DNA of 64,000 bases. Source: Achromobacter xylosoxidans (GTDB taxonomy: Bacteria > Pseudomonadota > Gammaproteobacteria > Burkholderiales > Burkholderiaceae_B). The position numbers and the translations under genes were made by a program. Position 1 is the stretch's first letter. Every line of letters starts with the position of its first letter. Shown here one piece after another: positions 49,639-60,767 of this stretch. The stretch spans positions 95,358-159,357 of the forward strand of contig NZ_MTLG01000074.1 of assembly GCF_002192695.1 (NCBI RefSeq), given 5' to 3'. The notes beneath the pieces were generated by a model. The model ran no database searches. It had not been told where the DNA came from and was given only the letters and a program-made list of their open reading frames with translations.

Positions 49639-50487
49639 TCAATTCGCCTTTTCGTCCTCGCCCTTGTAGCCGCTGATATAAGCCCGCCCCGAGCAGCGCA
49701 CGAAGGCCACGCAGGTCAGGCCGCCGCTCTTGGCGTCGCAGGTGGCGCGCGCTTCGTTGCGCGCGGCCACCGGATCGGGATTCTTCGCGGTAAAGCTGGT
49801 GCCGCGGCCCTTGCTGCCCTTGCCCCAGGCCATGCCGACGCAGGTGTCGGTATAGGTCAGCACGGTGCGGCAGCCGACGCAGTCTTCCCACTTGAGCAAG
49901 GCGTCGACCGCCTCTTTCTCGCTCGGATAGCCGTCGGCGTACGTCAATTGGCCAGTTTCCTTCTCGGCCACGGAGCCCCAGTAGCCGCGCGAGTCCAGCT
50001 TGGCCGACAGGGCTTCGAGCTGGGCGGGCGTGGCGGTGTCGGGCGCTTTCAGTTCAGCTTCGCTGTAGCCTGGACCGACGCACAAGGGCATGACGGCCAG
50101 CTTGCACTTGCCGTCGGCGCTGTCGTTGGTGCAGGTGCGGATGGCCTTCTTCGCGGCGACCTCGGACGACACGCTGGTGCCCCAGAACAGGTCGCTACGC
50201 GAATTCCGCGAGAACGCCACGCAGCTGTCCGAAAACGACGTGACGCTCTTGCAACCCTTGCCGCCCGCCTTGTTGCACTTGGCCAGCGCGGCGTCCTGCG
50301 CTTCCTTGGTGGAGGTTTCCGGCATGACCCAATACAGCTTGGCGTGAGCTTCGTCGGTGGCCACGGCGCCGTACAGCGTGTCGGCGTGCGCCGCCGGCGC
50401 GGCGGCGAGGCCCAGGGCCAGCGCGCCTGCGCCGGCCAGTGCGGCCACGGTGGAACGGAACTGAACCAGCAATCGCGCGAGCATCAT
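49639..50487 (-). CDS. Exported DUF4189 double-repeat protein
   Basis: A 282-residue secreted protein. The signal peptide is about residues 1-35 (cleavage after AHA). The mature part has two DUF4189-type repeats (about 37-145 and 170-275), each with small Ala-rich helices between Cys-containing strands, e.g. 'YGAVATDEAHAKLYWVMPETSTKEAQDAALAKCNKAGGKGCKSVTSFSDSCVAFSR' and the matching 'AARNEARATCDAKSGGLTCVAFVRCSGRAYI'. Many Cys suggest several disulfides. The function of the domain is unknown. The start is uncertain: paired ATGs at 50487/50484 give a proper signal peptide, while the frame stays open to 50580 without one. The gene is convergent with the hemerythrin-like gene. Confidence 0.82.
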   Translation of the reverse strand: MMLARLLVQFRSTVAALAGAGALALGLAAAPAAHADTLYGAVATDEAHAKLYWVMPETSTKEAQDAALAKCNKAGGKGCKSVTSFSDSCVAFSRNSRSDLFWGTSVSSEVAAKKAIRTCTNDSADGKCKLAVMPLCVGPGYSEAELKAPDTATPAQLEALSAKLDSRGYWGSVAEKETGQLTYADGYPSEKEAVDALLKWEDCVGCRTVLTYTDTCVGMAWGKGSKGRGTSFTAKNPDPVAARNEARATCDAKSGGLTCVAFVRCSGRAYISGYKGEDEKAN

Positions 50488-50856
50488 GGGTGTGCAATAT
50501 CCAATGGTGGTGGCGCCGCGCGCCCCGCGATGCCTGATCGCCAAGGCGCCCCGGGGCGCAGAACGCGCGGATCGTAGCACGTTACAGTTTGTCTTCTATG
50601 CCCTGTGTGAACGCGTTTCCGCCCATAACGTAACCAATTTTTCAGCGCCCCGAAGCTGATGCGCCACTATTTTTTCGGTAACATCGGCCCCTCTCGGCGC
50701 AAGGCAATTCGGGCGAGCGGACACATCCGCCGCCCGTGCAAGGCTCCCGGCACCACGATACGACTCGTCACGAACCGAAACCAAAACAAGACAAAATCTT
50801 GCGGCCGCTGAATTATGTTGCGGCACGCCGGATCTTTGAGGGAGCTAGGGCTCAGC
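50488..50856. other. 369-base divergent intergenic region
   Basis: No gene is supported here. It holds the promoters of the DUF4189 gene (leftward) and the lipoprotein gene (rightward). A 14-base perfect palindrome GCGCCCCGGGGCGC lies at 50546-50559 in the DUF4189 leader. An AT-rich stretch with CGTTACAG...AACGTAACC-type repeats is at about 50579-50637. I recognise no ncRNA or riboswitch. Confidence 0.6.
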
Positions 50857-51420
50857 ATGAATAAATTGCGACTCCGTTCGACCTGGTTGCTGGGCCGCGC
50901 CCTGCCGGTGTCGCTGGCCCTGGCCGCCCTGGCCGGCTGCGCGCCGATGCCCACGGGCGGCAGTTCGACGCTGCCGTCGCTGACCAATATCTTCTCGTCC
51001 GGGCTGTCGTTCTCACCCAGCGTGAACGTGGCCAAGAACATGAAGGGCCGGCCGGTGGCCGACGCCATCACGGCGCTGGGCGAACCGTCGAAAAAGCGCG
51101 GCGTCGGCAACACCATGGAGCTGATCTGGTCCGACTACCAGACTGCGCCCTATACCGAATGGGTCTCTACCGGCACCTCGCAGCAGGTGGTCGGCATGAT
51201 CCCGGCCACCTCGACCAGCGCCGCCACGCCGGTGTTCCAGAATACCAACCACGGCTACTACAGCGGCCGCACCAAGGTCTACGAGTGCAGCGTGGTGATG
51301 CGCATGCAGAACAGCGTCATCATCGACAGCCAGGTGGACGGCAACGTCTGCCCCGAGTTCATCGCCGCGCTGCGCAAGTGGGCGGGTGAGCGCGAAGCCA
51401 ACAACTATCGCAGCAAGTAA
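50857..51420 (+). CDS. Lipoprotein of unknown function
   Basis: A 187-residue lipoprotein. The signal peptide ends at a clear lipobox Leu-Ala-Gly-Cys (Cys 28), so it is lipidated and, with Ala-Pro after Cys, probably sorted to the outer membrane. The mature part includes 'NVAKNMKGRPVADAITALGEPSKKRGVGNTMELIWSDYQTAPYTEWVS', which resembles the small domain of envelope lipoproteins that start with 'GK...ixxLGxPt', and a pair of cysteines near residues 150 and 170. The ATG at 50857 follows an AGGG-rich site; a longer start at 50815 would lose the signal peptide. A membrane protein gene follows 14 bases later. Function unknown. Confidence 0.8.
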   Translation: MNKLRLRSTWLLGRALPVSLALAALAGCAPMPTGGSSTLPSLTNIFSSGLSFSPSVNVAKNMKGRPVADAITALGEPSKKRGVGNTMELIWSDYQTAPYTEWVSTGTSQQVVGMIPATSTSAATPVFQNTNHGYYSGRTKVYECSVVMRMQNSVIIDSQVDGNVCPEFIAALRKWAGEREANNYRSK

Positions 51421-51434
51421 GGCAGCGCATCCTC

Positions 51435-52208
51435 TTGTCGAGCAAACTCGGAGCCCGCCAATTCGTTGCGGCGACGGCTGACGCCATACGCCAGCGAGGC
51501 CGCGCCATGCTGGCCGCAGCCCCCTGGTCGCTGGCGCTGTTCATCGTGTCGCTGCCTTTCGCCTTGCTGATCGCCAACCTGTTTCCGTACGGGAATGGGC
51601 TGTTCATGGCGCTGGCGCTGATCAACCTGATTGCGTTGGCGCGCATGACCTGCGCCTGGCATCGCGCCGTCAAGCCAGGCGACCTGAGGGGCGGCGGCGC
51701 CACCCGCGGCAGCGCGGCGCAGGCCCGTCATCTGGCCTTGCTCAGCGCGCTCGTCATTGCAGCCACTGCGATGGCTCGCGCCACCGGGGACCTGCCCTAT
51801 GTGATCTACATGGTGCTGGCCGGATCGAATGACGCTGTGTTCTGGAGCGCCTTGTGCGCCGCGCTGGCGCTGATCTGGGTGCCAACGCTGTACGCGCTGG
51901 CGATGTATGGCCTGAGCCTGCCGCGCGCGGCGGCAACCGGCGAGTACGGTTTCCACGCCGCGCGCGCCGCCATGCCATACAAACCCTGGCCGCTGATGCT
52001 GGCGCTGCTCATGTTGATCGCGGCGGCCGGCCATGCCGCCTACATCCTGGGCATGCTCGCGTACGGCTACCCGGATGTTGGATTCGCGCGGGCAGCGATG
52101 AGCGCCCTGCCCTGCGTCCCGCTCGTATTTGTGGTGACGGCGATGTATGCGGTTGCCTATCGCGATTCCTGCGAACCCGCCGCGCAGGCGCTCCCCAGCC
52201 GTCCTTGA
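51435..52208 (+). CDS. Multi-pass membrane protein of unknown function
   Basis: A 257-residue protein with about five to six membrane helices (near 30-50, 55-72, 98-116, 135-158, 180-205 and 217-240). The best frame starts at a TTG (51435) 14 bases after the lipoprotein stop; an ATG at 51507 would lose the first 24 residues. No motif is recognised. It has no charged transport signature. The tight spacing suggests it is co-expressed with the upstream lipoprotein. The 198 bases that follow it are non-coding and hold the RND operon promoter region. Confidence 0.65.
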   Translation: MSSKLGARQFVAATADAIRQRGRAMLAAAPWSLALFIVSLPFALLIANLFPYGNGLFMALALINLIALARMTCAWHRAVKPGDLRGGGATRGSAAQARHLALLSALVIAATAMARATGDLPYVIYMVLAGSNDAVFWSALCAALALIWVPTLYALAMYGLSLPRAAATGEYGFHAARAAMPYKPWPLMLALLMLIAAAGHAAYILGMLAYGYPDVGFARAAMSALPCVPLVFVVTAMYAVAYRDSCEPAAQALPSRP

Positions 52209-52406
52209 ACCCGAGCGCAGGCCGGCCAAAGAGGCGTAAGGCACGCCTTCATCCCAACGCGCGCCGCGAGCCGATTACCGCGGGGACTGCTGCGAGCCCT
52301 GATCGCGAATCTGCTCGAAGCTGACATTTCACTGACGCAAAAACGCGAATAGTTATTATTCATATAGAATCCGGACTGTCCGTAACCCCCTAGACTGGCA
52401 GTCCCG

Positions 52407-53573
52407 ATGTCCCTGCCCCCTTCCACGGGCCCTCATTTCCCACGCAAACGCCTGGTCCTGATCGCCGCCGCGCTGGCCATGTTGGCTGCCCTGGCGCTCT
52501 GGTATGCCGGATCCAAGGGTTCTCCCACGGCGCGTCCGCCCGAGTACGGGCAGATTCCGGTTGCCGTCGCGGTCGAGGCCGCCAGCGCCGGTCCGCTGCA
52601 GCGCGACCTGCACGCGCTTGGCACCATTACGCCCCTGGCGCAGGTGACCCTGCGCAGCCAGGTCGATGGCGAACTGCTGAAGCTGCATTTCACCGAGGGC
52701 CAGGCCGTGACGCGCGGCCAGTTGCTGGCCGAGATCGATGCGCGTCCCTATCTTGCGGCGCTGGCCTCGGCCGAAGGCGAACTGGCGCGCACCCAGGCCT
52801 TGCTGGAGAACGCCGAGGCCGACCTGCAGCGCTACCGCAAACTGGCGCGCCAGGAAGCGGTATCGGGCCAGCAGCTGGATACCGCCGAAGCGCAGGTGCG
52901 CGCCTATGCAGCCCAGCGGCTGCGCAACCAGGCCCAGGTCGCCGATGCCACGCGGCTGCTGGACCACACGCGTATCGTCGCGCCGCATGACGGCCGCATC
53001 GGGCTGCGCCGCATCGACGCCGGCAACCATGTGCGCGCGGCCGACGCCGAGGGCCTGACCACGCTGGTGCAGACCCGGCCGATCTCGGCGCTCTTCAGCA
53101 TTTCCGAAACGCGCCTGGACATCCTGCGCCAGGCCCAGGCGCGCGACGCCGCGCTGCGGGTCCAGGCCTGGGACGCGGACGACCGCCGCCTGCTGGCCGA
53201 AGGCACTCTGGAGGCGCTGGATAACCGCATCCAGGCCGCCAGCGGCACTGTCCGGCTGCGCGCGCGCTTTGCCAACGCCGACGAATCGCTGTTTCCGAAC
53301 CAGTTCGTGAACATCCGGCTGGCGGTGGTGCAGCAGGACAACGTCATTTCCATTCCCACGGCCGCGGTGCAATACGGCTCCGAGGGCGCCTTCGTGTTCG
53401 TGATCGGCGAGGACACGCGCGCCACGCGCCGCGTGCTGGAGCTGGGCCCGGCCAATGCCGGCCGCATCGTGGTGCAGGCCGGCCTGGCCGAAGGCGAACG
53501 CGTGGTGGTCGAAGGCGTGGACCGCCTGCATGACGGCCGCGACGTGCAAATTGTCGAACCGCAGAAATCATGA
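52407..53573 (+). CDS. RND efflux periplasmic adaptor (MdtA/MuxA-like)
   Basis: A 388-residue membrane-fusion protein. A membrane anchor lies at about residues 12-32. The lipoyl/barrel-sandwich half is '[48 protein letters not shown]', followed by a helical hairpin (about 110-170) and '[26 protein letters not shown]'-like beta-barrel segments. It bridges the two RND permeases to an outer-membrane channel. The stop overlaps the first permease start (ATGA). The order adaptor-permease-permease is that of MdtABC/MuxABC, but no outer-membrane factor follows in this window. Confidence 0.93.
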   Translation: MSLPPSTGPHFPRKRLVLIAAALAMLAALALWYAGSKGSPTARPPEYGQIPVAVAVEAASAGPLQRDLHALGTITPLAQVTLRSQVDGELLKLHFTEGQAVTRGQLLAEIDARPYLAALASAEGELARTQALLENAEADLQRYRKLARQEAVSGQQLDTAEAQVRAYAAQRLRNQAQVADATRLLDHTRIVAPHDGRIGLRRIDAGNHVRAADAEGLTTLVQTRPISALFSISETRLDILRQAQARDAALRVQAWDADDRRLLAEGTLEALDNRIQAASGTVRLRARFANADESLFPNQFVNIRLAVVQQDNVISIPTAAVQYGSEGAFVFVIGEDTRATRRVLELGPANAGRIVVQAGLAEGERVVVEGVDRLHDGRDVQIVEPQKS

Positions 53574-56500
53574 GCCTGTCGCGCCCCTTCATCCTGCGCC
53601 CCGTCGCCACGTCCTTCCTGATGATCGCCCTGCTGCTGTCGGGCATCCTGGCGTGGCGCATGCTGCCCGTGGCGGCGCTGCCGCAGGTGGACTATCCCAT
53701 CATCCAGGTGACCACGCAGTATCCCGGCGCCAGTCCGAACGTGACGGCGCGCACCGTCACCGCGCCGCTGGAACGGCGCTTCGGGCAGATCCCGGGCTTG
53801 AAACAGATGTCCTCCACTAGCGGCAGCGGCATCTCGGTGATCACGCTGCAGTTCTCGCTGGACGTATCGCTGGGGGTGGCCGAGCAGGAAGTGCAGGCGG
53901 CCATCAGCGCCAGCGGCGCGCTGCTGCCCAATGACCTGCCGACGCCGCCCGTGTACCGCAAGGTCAACCCCGCCGACGTGCCCATCCTGACGTTGGCGGT
54001 CACGTCCGATTCCCTGCCCCTGCCCCAGGTCTACGACCTGGTCGACACCCGCATGACGCAACGCCTGTCGCAGTTGTCCGGCGTGGGCATGGTCAGCCTG
54101 GCCGGCGGCCAGCGGCCGGCGGTGCGGGTGCAGGTCAATCCCATGGCGCTGGCCGCGCGCGGCCTGCAACTGGCCGACGTGCAGGAAGCCATCTCCAAGG
54201 CCAATTCGAACCAGCCCAAGGGCAGCTTCGACGGGCCGGTGCGCTCGGTCATCATGGACGCCAACGACCAGCTGCAGAGCGCCGAGGAATACCGCGAGCT
54301 GATCGTGGCCTGGCGCAACGGCGCGCCGGTGCGGCTGGGCCAGGTCGCCACGGTCGAGGACGGGGCCGAGGACCGCTACCTGGCCGCCTGGGTCGACAAG
54401 CAGCCGGCCGTGCTCGTCAACATCCAGCGCCAGCCGGGCGCCAACGTCATCGCCGTGGCCGACCAGGTCAAGGCGCTGCTGCCGCAGCTGACGGCCAGCC
54501 TGCCGGCCGCCGCCCAGGTCCGCGTGCTGACGGACCGCACCGAGAGCATCCGCGCGTCGGTGCGCGGCGTGCAATGGGAACTGGCCTTCGCCGTGGGCCT
54601 GGTGGTGCTGGTGACGTTCCTGTTCCTGCGCAACCTGCCCGCCACGCTGATCCCCAGCCTGGCGGTGCCGCTGTCCCTGATCGGCACCTTCGGCTTCATG
54701 CACCTGGCGGGGTTCTCCACCAACAACCTGACGCTGATGGCCCTGACGATAGGCGCGGGCTTCGTGGTGGACGACGCCATCGTGATGCTGGAGAACATTG
54801 CGCGCTACCGCGAGCAAGGCCACAGCCCCATGTCGGCCGCGCTCAAGGGCGCCGGCCAGATCGGCTTCACGCTGGTGTCCCTGACGCTGTCGCTGATCGC
54901 GGTGCTGATCCCGCTGCTGTTCATGGAGGACGTGGTGGGCCGGCTGTTCCGCGAGTTCGCGGTCACGCTGGCGGTCGCCATCCTGATATCGCTGGCGGTG
55001 TCGCTGACGCTGACGCCGATGATGTGCGCACGGCTGCTGCCCGCGCACGAAGCGACCCGCCCGGGGCTGCTGGACCGCGTCCAGGCGCGCTACGCCGGCT
55101 TGCTGGACCTGACATTGCGCCATCAACGGCTGACCCTGGCCGTGATGCTGGCGACGGTGGCGCTGACCGGATTGCTGTACCTGGCCGTGCCCAAGGGCTT
55201 CTTCCCGACCCAGGACGGCGGCACGCTGCAAGGGGTGACGCAATCGTCCCAGAGCACCTCGTTCGACGCCATGTCGCGGCGCCAGCAGGCGGTGGCCGAG
55301 GCACTGCTGACGGACCCCGACGTGGCCAGCCTGTCGTCCTTCATCGGCATCGACGGCATGAACACCACCTTGAACACCGGCCGGCTGCTGATCAACCTGA
55401 AACCCTGGTCGGAGCGCAGCGCGCCGCTGACGGACATCATGGCGCGGCTGGATGGGCGCGCCCGCGAGGTCCAGGGCATCTCGCTCTATCTGCAGCCGGT
55501 GCAGGAACTCAATATCGAGGACCGCGTGAGCCGCGGCCAGTACCAGTTCACCCTGACCTCGCCGGACAGCGCGCTGCTGACGCGCTGGACCCATGCGCTG
55601 GCCGAACGCCTGGCGCAAGCGCCCGAGCTGGCCGACGTTTCCACCGACCTGCAAGGCGATGGCCGCCAGGCTTATCTGCAGGTTTCGCGCGACGCCGCCG
55701 CCCGCCTGGGCGTGACGATGGACGACGTGGCGCAGACCCTCTACAACGCCTTCGGCCAGCGCCAGGTGGCCACGCTGTTCACGCAGTCCAACCAGTACCG
55801 GGTCGTGCTGGAAGTGGACCGCAAGCTGGCGCTGAACCCGGATGCGCTGGAACGCATCCATCTGCAGACCGAAGACGGACAGGCGATCCCGCTGTCGGCG
55901 CTGGCCACCGTCAGCGAGCGGACGGCGCCGCTGGCCGTGAACCACCTGTCGCAGTTCCCCGCGGTCAACCTGTCCTTCAACCTGCCCGCGGACGGCTCGC
56001 TGGGCGAGGCCATCGCGGCCATAGAATCGGCGCGGCAGGAGATCGGCATGCCGGTCAGCGTGGAGCTGAGCTTGCAGGGGGCCGCGGCGGCCTTCCAGGC
56101 CTCGCTGTCGAACACGCTGTGGCTGATGCTGGCCGCGGTGGTCACCATGTACCTGGTGCTGGGCATGCTGTATGAAAGCGCCATCCATCCGGTGACCATC
56201 CTGTCCACCCTGCCCTCGGCCGCGGTCGGCGCCTTCCTGGCGCTGCTGCTTACGGGGCGTCCGCTGGACCTGATCGCGGTCATCGGCATCATCCTGCTGA
56301 TCGGGCTGGTGAAGAAGAACGGCATCATGATGGTGGACTTTGCGCTGGAGGCCGAGCGCTCGCGCGGCCTGACGCCGCAGGCCGCCATCCGCGAAGCCGC
56401 GCTGCTGCGCCTGCGTCCCATCCTGATGACGACGCTGGCCGCGCTGTTCGGCGCGCTGCCGCTGATGCTGGCCACGGGCTCGGGCGCGGAACTGCGCCAG

Positions 56501-56650
56501 CCGCTGGGCTGGGTCATGGTGGGCGGGCTGCTGGTCAGCCAGGTGCTGACCCTGTTCACCACGCCCGCCGTATACCTGTTCTTCCACCGCCTGGGCCAGC
56601 GCCGCGGCGCCGCGGCCGCGCAACCCGGGATTGAAGGCCCGGCGCCATGA
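53570..56650 (+). CDS. RND efflux permease, MdtB/MuxB-like
   Basis: A 1026-residue inner-membrane proton-driven RND transporter with 12 helices and two large periplasmic loops. TM1 is '[34 protein letters not shown]'. The proton-relay Asp pair is in '[25 protein letters not shown]' near residue 405. '[31 protein letters not shown]' is the loop/TM6 motif, and '[22 protein letters not shown]' is TM11. It overlaps the adaptor and the second permease by ATGA at each end. MdtB-type subunits work as a heterotrimer with MdtC, exporting bile salts, novobiocin or other amphiphiles; the actual substrate here is unknown. Confidence 0.95.
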   Translation: MSLSRPFILRPVATSFLMIALLLSGILAWRMLPVAALPQVDYPIIQVTTQYPGASPNVTARTVTAPLERRFGQIPGLKQMSSTSGSGISVITLQFSLDVSLGVAEQEVQAAISASGALLPNDLPTPPVYRKVNPADVPILTLAVTSDSLPLPQVYDLVDTRMTQRLSQLSGVGMVSLAGGQRPAVRVQVNPMALAARGLQLADVQEAISKANSNQPKGSFDGPVRSVIMDANDQLQSAEEYRELIVAWRNGAPVRLGQVATVEDGAEDRYLAAWVDKQPAVLVNIQRQPGANVIAVADQVKALLPQLTASLPAAAQVRVLTDRTESIRASVRGVQWELAFAVGLVVLVTFLFLRNLPATLIPSLAVPLSLIGTFGFMHLAGFSTNNLTLMALTIGAGFVVDDAIVMLENIARYREQGHSPMSAALKGAGQIGFTLVSLTLSLIAVLIPLLFMEDVVGRLFREFAVTLAVAILISLAVSLTLTPMMCARLLPAHEATRPGLLDRVQARYAGLLDLTLRHQRLTLAVMLATVALTGLLYLAVPKGFFPTQDGGTLQGVTQSSQSTSFDAMSRRQQAVAEALLTDPDVASLSSFIGIDGMNTTLNTGRLLINLKPWSERSAPLTDIMARLDGRAREVQGISLYLQPVQELNIEDRVSRGQYQFTLTSPDSALLTRWTHALAERLAQAPELADVSTDLQGDGRQAYLQVSRDAAARLGVTMDDVAQTLYNAFGQRQVATLFTQSNQYRVVLEVDRKLALNPDALERIHLQTEDGQAIPLSALATVSERTAPLAVNHLSQFPAVNLSFNLPADGSLGEAIAAIESARQEIGMPVSVELSLQGAAAAFQASLSNTLWLMLAAVVTMYLVLGMLYESAIHPVTILSTLPSAAVGAFLALLLTGRPLDLIAVIGIILLIGLVKKNGIMMVDFALEAERSRGLTPQAAIREAALLRLRPILMTTLAALFGALPLMLATGSGAELRQPLGWVMVGGLLVSQVLTLFTTPAVYLFFHRLGQRRGAAAAQPGIEGPAP

Positions 56651-59600
56651 TCCGCGCCTTGCTGCACCGCCCGATCGCCTGCATCTTCCTGGCGATCGCG
56701 CTGACCTTGCTGGGCGCGGTCGCGTGGCGGCTGCTGCCCGTGGCGCCGCTGCCCCAGGTCGACTTTCCCACCATTGAGGTGCGCGCCGAGCTGCCGGGCG
56801 CCAGTCCCGAAAGCATGGCCAGCACCGTGGCCGCGCCGCTGGAACGCGCGCTGGGCAGCATCGCCGGCGTCAGCGCCATGACGTCCTCCAGCAACCAGGG
56901 CGCGACCCGCGTGCAGCTGCAATTCGACCTGGACCGCGACATCAACGAGGCCGCGCGCGACGTGCAAGCGGCCATCAACGCGGCCCGCGCCGAGCTGCCC
57001 GCCGGCATGCCGGGCAATCCCAGCTATCGCAAGGTCAACCCGTCCCAGGCGCCCATCATGGCGCTGGCGCTCAGTTCGCCCACCCGTCCCGCAGGCGAAC
57101 TCTACGACCTGGGTTCGACCGTGCTGGCGCAGAAGATTTCGCAGATCAACGGCGTGGGCGAAGTGACCCTGGGCGGCAGCTCGCTGCCCGCGGTACGCGT
57201 GCAGGTCAATTCCAACGCGCTGGCCCACTACGGCGTGGCGCTGGATGAAGTGCGCCAGGCCATCGCCGACGCCGCGCCCATGCGGCCGCAAGGCCAGCTG
57301 GATTCCGCCAGCCGGCGCTGGGAAGTCGGCACGCCCGAACAACCCCGCGCCGCGCGCGACTACGAAAGCCTGATCGTGCGCCACCAGGACGGCGCGGTGA
57401 TCCGGCTGTCGCAGATCGCCCGCGTCAGCGACTCGGTGGAAAACCGCTACAGCAGCGGCTTTCACAACCGCAACCCGGCCGTGGTCCTGACCATCAGCCG
57501 CCAGCCCGGTTCGAACATCATCGAAACCATAGGCGCCATCAACCAGGCCCTGCCCGGCCTGCGCGCGCTGATGCCGGCCGACGTGGACCTGACCGTGGCG
57601 CTGGACCGTTCGCCCGGCATCAACGCCACCTTGCGCGAAGCGCACATCACGCTGGGGCTGGCCACCGCGCTGGTGATCCTGGTGGTGTGGGCGTTCCTGG
57701 GCAATGCGCGGGCCGCGGCCATCCCCAGCGTGGCGATTCCGGTATGCCTGATCGCCACCTTCGCCGTCATGTACCTGTGGGGCTTCTCGCTGAACAATCT
57801 GTCGCTGATGGCGCTGATCGTCGCGGCCGGCCTGGTGGTGGACGACGCCATCGTGGTGCTGGAGAACATCTCGCGCCATATCGAGCGCGGCCTCTCGCCG
57901 CGCAAGGCCGCGCTGCGCGGCGTGCGCGAAGTCGGCTTCACGCTGGTGGCCATGACCGTGGCGCTGAGCGTGGTCTTCGTGTCCATCCTGTTCATGGGCG
58001 GCCTGGTCGAGCGGCTGTTCCGCGAATTCTCCATCACCCTGGTCGCCGCCACCGTCATCTCGCTGGTGGTCTCGGTGGCCATCATTCCCAGCCTGTGCGC
58101 CCGCTGGCTCAAGCCCGCCGGCCCGGCCGCTCCCAAAGCGGGCGGACGCGCCTCGCGCATGCAGGCGGCCTTCGAACGCCTGCACGCCTGGTACGGCAAC
58201 ACCCTGTGGCGGGTGCTGGGCCATGCCCGCCTGACGCTGTTGCTGCTGGCCGGCGTGGTCGGGTTGAACGTCTATCTGTACGTGCAGGCGCCCAAGGGCT
58301 TCCTGCCGGTGCAGGACACCGGCCAGCTGGTGGGCTTCGTGCGCGGCGACGACGGTTTCTCGTTCCAGGTGATGCAGCCCAAGATCGACCAGTACCGCCA
58401 GCTGGTGCTCAAGCATCCGGCGGTGCAGGACGTCATCGGCTATAACGGCGGCAGCCTGGGCATCAGCAATTCGTTGTTCCTGATCCGCCTGAAGCCCGCG
58501 GCCGAGCGCCGCGAATCGTCGACCGAGGTCATCAACTGGCTGCGCACCCATGCCCCGGCCGTGCCGGGCGGCATGTTCTTCCTGAACGTGGACCAGGACC
58601 TGCGCATGCCCGGCGGCTTCGGCAACTCCGGCGACCATGAACTGGCCATCATGGCCAGCGACGTGCCGGCGCTGCGGCAATGGTCGCGCAAGATCTCCAA
58701 GGCCATGCAGGAGATCCCGGAACTGCGCGACGTCGACGCGGAAGGCGACGGCGCCACCCAACAGGTCGTGATCGACATAGACCGCGCCGCCGCGCAGCGC
58801 CTGGGCGTGGACATGGGCACCATCAGCAGCGTGCTCAGCAACTCCTTCAGCCAGCGCCAGGTCGCCACGCTGTACGACGCCATGAACCAGTACCGCGTGG
58901 TGCTGGAGCTGGACCCGCGCTACACCGAGGATCCCGAGGTGCTGGAGCAGGTGCAGGTCGTCGCCGCGGACGGCACCCGCGTGCCGCTGACGGCCTTCGC
59001 CACCTATGACTACGGACTGGTGAACGACCGCGTGTTCCACGACGGCCTGTTCGCCGCCGTGGGCGTGGGCTTTTCACTGGCCGAGGGCGTGTCGCTGGAA
59101 CAGGCCCTGGCCGCCATCGACAAGACCATGGCCGAGCTGATGGTGCCCTCGTACATCCAGACCCGCCTGGGCGGCGACGCGCGCAACTTCCAGCAAAGCC
59201 TGCAGGACCAGCCCTGGCTGATCCTGGCAGTGCTGGTGGCGATCTACCTGGTGCTGGGCATCCTGTACGAGAGCCCGCTGCATCCGCTCACCATCCTGTC
59301 GACCCTGCCCTCCGCCGGCGTGGGCGCGCTGCTGGCGCTGCGCCTGGCCGGCATCGAATTCACGCTAATCGCGCTCCTGGGACTGTTCCTGCTGGTGGGC
59401 ATCGTCATGAAGAACGCCATCCTGATGATCGACTTCGCGCTCAGCCTGGAGCGGCGCGAAGGGTTGACGCCGGAACAGGCCATCCACCGCGCCGCCATGC
59501 TGCGGCTGCGGCCCATCGTCATGACCAACCTGGCGGGGCTGCTGGGCGCCCTGCCCCTGGTGCTGGGCCTGGGCGAAGGCTCGGAGCTGCGCCGCCCGCT

Positions 59601-59742
59601 GGGCATCGCCATCGTCGGCGGGCTGATGATCAGCCAGTTCTTGACGCTGTACACCACGCCCATCGTGTATCTGGCGTTGGAGCGGTTGCGGTTGAAATGG
59701 AAGGCGGCCAAGCCCGGCCGCGCAGGCTATCCGCCGCCATGA
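56647..59742 (+). CDS. RND efflux permease, MdtC/MuxC-like
   Basis: A 1031-residue RND transporter, the second permease of the unit. TM1 is '[38 protein letters not shown]'. The Asp pair lies in '[25 protein letters not shown]' near residue 405, and '[25 protein letters not shown]' near residue 920. It is clearly homologous to the first permease but divergent, as in MdtB/MdtC heterotrimers. It starts in an ATGA overlap with the first permease. The usual outer-membrane partner (OprM/TolC-type) is not encoded next to it; the next gene, a convergent Bug protein, belongs to another unit. Confidence 0.95.
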   Translation: MIRALLHRPIACIFLAIALTLLGAVAWRLLPVAPLPQVDFPTIEVRAELPGASPESMASTVAAPLERALGSIAGVSAMTSSSNQGATRVQLQFDLDRDINEAARDVQAAINAARAELPAGMPGNPSYRKVNPSQAPIMALALSSPTRPAGELYDLGSTVLAQKISQINGVGEVTLGGSSLPAVRVQVNSNALAHYGVALDEVRQAIADAAPMRPQGQLDSASRRWEVGTPEQPRAARDYESLIVRHQDGAVIRLSQIARVSDSVENRYSSGFHNRNPAVVLTISRQPGSNIIETIGAINQALPGLRALMPADVDLTVALDRSPGINATLREAHITLGLATALVILVVWAFLGNARAAAIPSVAIPVCLIATFAVMYLWGFSLNNLSLMALIVAAGLVVDDAIVVLENISRHIERGLSPRKAALRGVREVGFTLVAMTVALSVVFVSILFMGGLVERLFREFSITLVAATVISLVVSVAIIPSLCARWLKPAGPAAPKAGGRASRMQAAFERLHAWYGNTLWRVLGHARLTLLLLAGVVGLNVYLYVQAPKGFLPVQDTGQLVGFVRGDDGFSFQVMQPKIDQYRQLVLKHPAVQDVIGYNGGSLGISNSLFLIRLKPAAERRESSTEVINWLRTHAPAVPGGMFFLNVDQDLRMPGGFGNSGDHELAIMASDVPALRQWSRKISKAMQEIPELRDVDAEGDGATQQVVIDIDRAAAQRLGVDMGTISSVLSNSFSQRQVATLYDAMNQYRVVLELDPRYTEDPEVLEQVQVVAADGTRVPLTAFATYDYGLVNDRVFHDGLFAAVGVGFSLAEGVSLEQALAAIDKTMAELMVPSYIQTRLGGDARNFQQSLQDQPWLILAVLVAIYLVLGILYESPLHPLTILSTLPSAGVGALLALRLAGIEFTLIALLGLFLLVGIVMKNAILMIDFALSLERREGLTPEQAIHRAAMLRLRPIVMTNLAGLLGALPLVLGLGEGSELRRPLGIAIVGGLMISQFLTLYTTPIVYLALERLRLKWKAAKPGRAGYPPP

Positions 59743-59778
59743 TCGTCCGCCCCCCGTTGCGCGCAACGAACGAACGCC

Positions 59779-60765
59779 TCACGCCGCCGTCTGGATGCCG
59801 GCTTCGCGGATCAGGCGCGCCCACTTCTTCTGCTCTTCCTGGATGTAGCGCTGCGCGGCCTCGGGCGAACCGCCCATGGCCGTGCTGCCCTCGGCGGTGA
59901 ACATGGCCACGGTGGCTGGATCGGCCAACACCTTCTCCACGACCGCATTGACGGCCCGGACGACCTCGGACGGCGTGCCGGCCGGCGCCACCAGCGCCTT
60001 CCAATCCAACGCCTCGAATCCCTCGTAGCCGGACTCGGCCACGGTGGGCACATCGGGCAGGATCGCCAGCCGCGCGCGCGAGCTGACCGCCAAGGGCCGC
60101 AGCACCTTGCCCTTGAGCATTTCCTGGGCGGCCTGCGGCGTCGCGAACATATAGTCGGTATTGCCGCCCAGCAGATCGTTGAGCGCGGGCGCAGCGCCCC
60201 GGTATGGCACGTTCAGCACCTGGAACTTGCCCTGATAGGCGAGCAGTTCGCCCGCCAGATGGCCTACCGTTCCGGAACCTGCCAAGGCTTGCTTGATGGC
60301 GCCGGGGTCGCTGCGCGCATCCTTGATCAGGTCGGCCAAGGTCTGCCAACGCGCGTTGGCCTTTACCACCAGCACGACTGGCAGCGATGCGATCAGGGAA
60401 ACCGCCGCGAAGTCTTTTTCCGCGTCGAAGGGAATCTGCGGCATCAGGGCGGGATTGATGGCCAGGTTGGCGGTCTGGCCCAAGCCCAGCATGTAGCCGT
60501 CCGGCTTGGCCTTGGCCACGAAGTCCATCCCGATGTTGCCGCCGGCGCCGGGACGGTTCTCCACCACCACCGACCAGCCGACCATCGCCGTGACCTTGGC
60601 CGCGATGGCGCGCGCCACCGAGTCCGTGCCGCCGCCCGGGGTATAGGGCACGATGAGGCGCACGGGCCGGCCGTTCGGATAGCCGCCCGCGGTCTGGGCG
60701 CGCAGCGGCAAGGCGGCGGCGCAAAGCGCGGCGCCCAGGAAGGCGCGGCGGGATAGCGTGATCAT
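59779..60765 (-). CDS. Bug family (TctC-like) periplasmic substrate-binding protein
   Basis: A 328-residue Bug/TctC binding protein. The signal peptide spans about residues 1-23 ('MITLSRRAFLGAALCAAALPLRAQT', with a twin-Arg, so Tat export is possible). 'RPVRLIVPYTPGGGTDSVARAIAAKV' and 'ENRPGAGGNIGMDFVAKAKPDGYMLGLGQ' are the family loops. It starts 2 bases after the CoA-transferase stop and is therefore the last gene of the leftward HMG-CoA-lyase/CoA-transferase operon, presumably capturing the acid that the operon degrades. No transporter membrane subunits are nearby. Confidence 0.92.
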   Translation of the reverse strand: MITLSRRAFLGAALCAAALPLRAQTAGGYPNGRPVRLIVPYTPGGGTDSVARAIAAKVTAMVGWSVVVENRPGAGGNIGMDFVAKAKPDGYMLGLGQTANLAINPALMPQIPFDAEKDFAAVSLIASLPVVLVVKANARWQTLADLIKDARSDPGAIKQALAGSGTVGHLAGELLAYQGKFQVLNVPYRGAAPALNDLLGGNTDYMFATPQAAQEMLKGKVLRPLAVSSRARLAILPDVPTVAESGYEGFEALDWKALVAPAGTPSEVVRAVNAVVEKVLADPATVAMFTAEGSTAMGGSPEAAQRYIQEEQKKWARLIREAGIQTAA

Positions 60766-60767
60766 GG

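Noticed and set aside
52904..56623. A 1239-codon minus-strand frame opposite the RND genes
   Set aside because: The RND adaptor and permease are unambiguous on the plus strand. The antisense product is a low-complexity Gln/Arg/His/Gly sequence.
59756..59767. Palindrome GTTGCGCGCAAC between the second RND permease and the Bug gene as a terminator
   Set aside because: No loop and no T-run; it is better regarded as chance in a GC-rich convergent gap.
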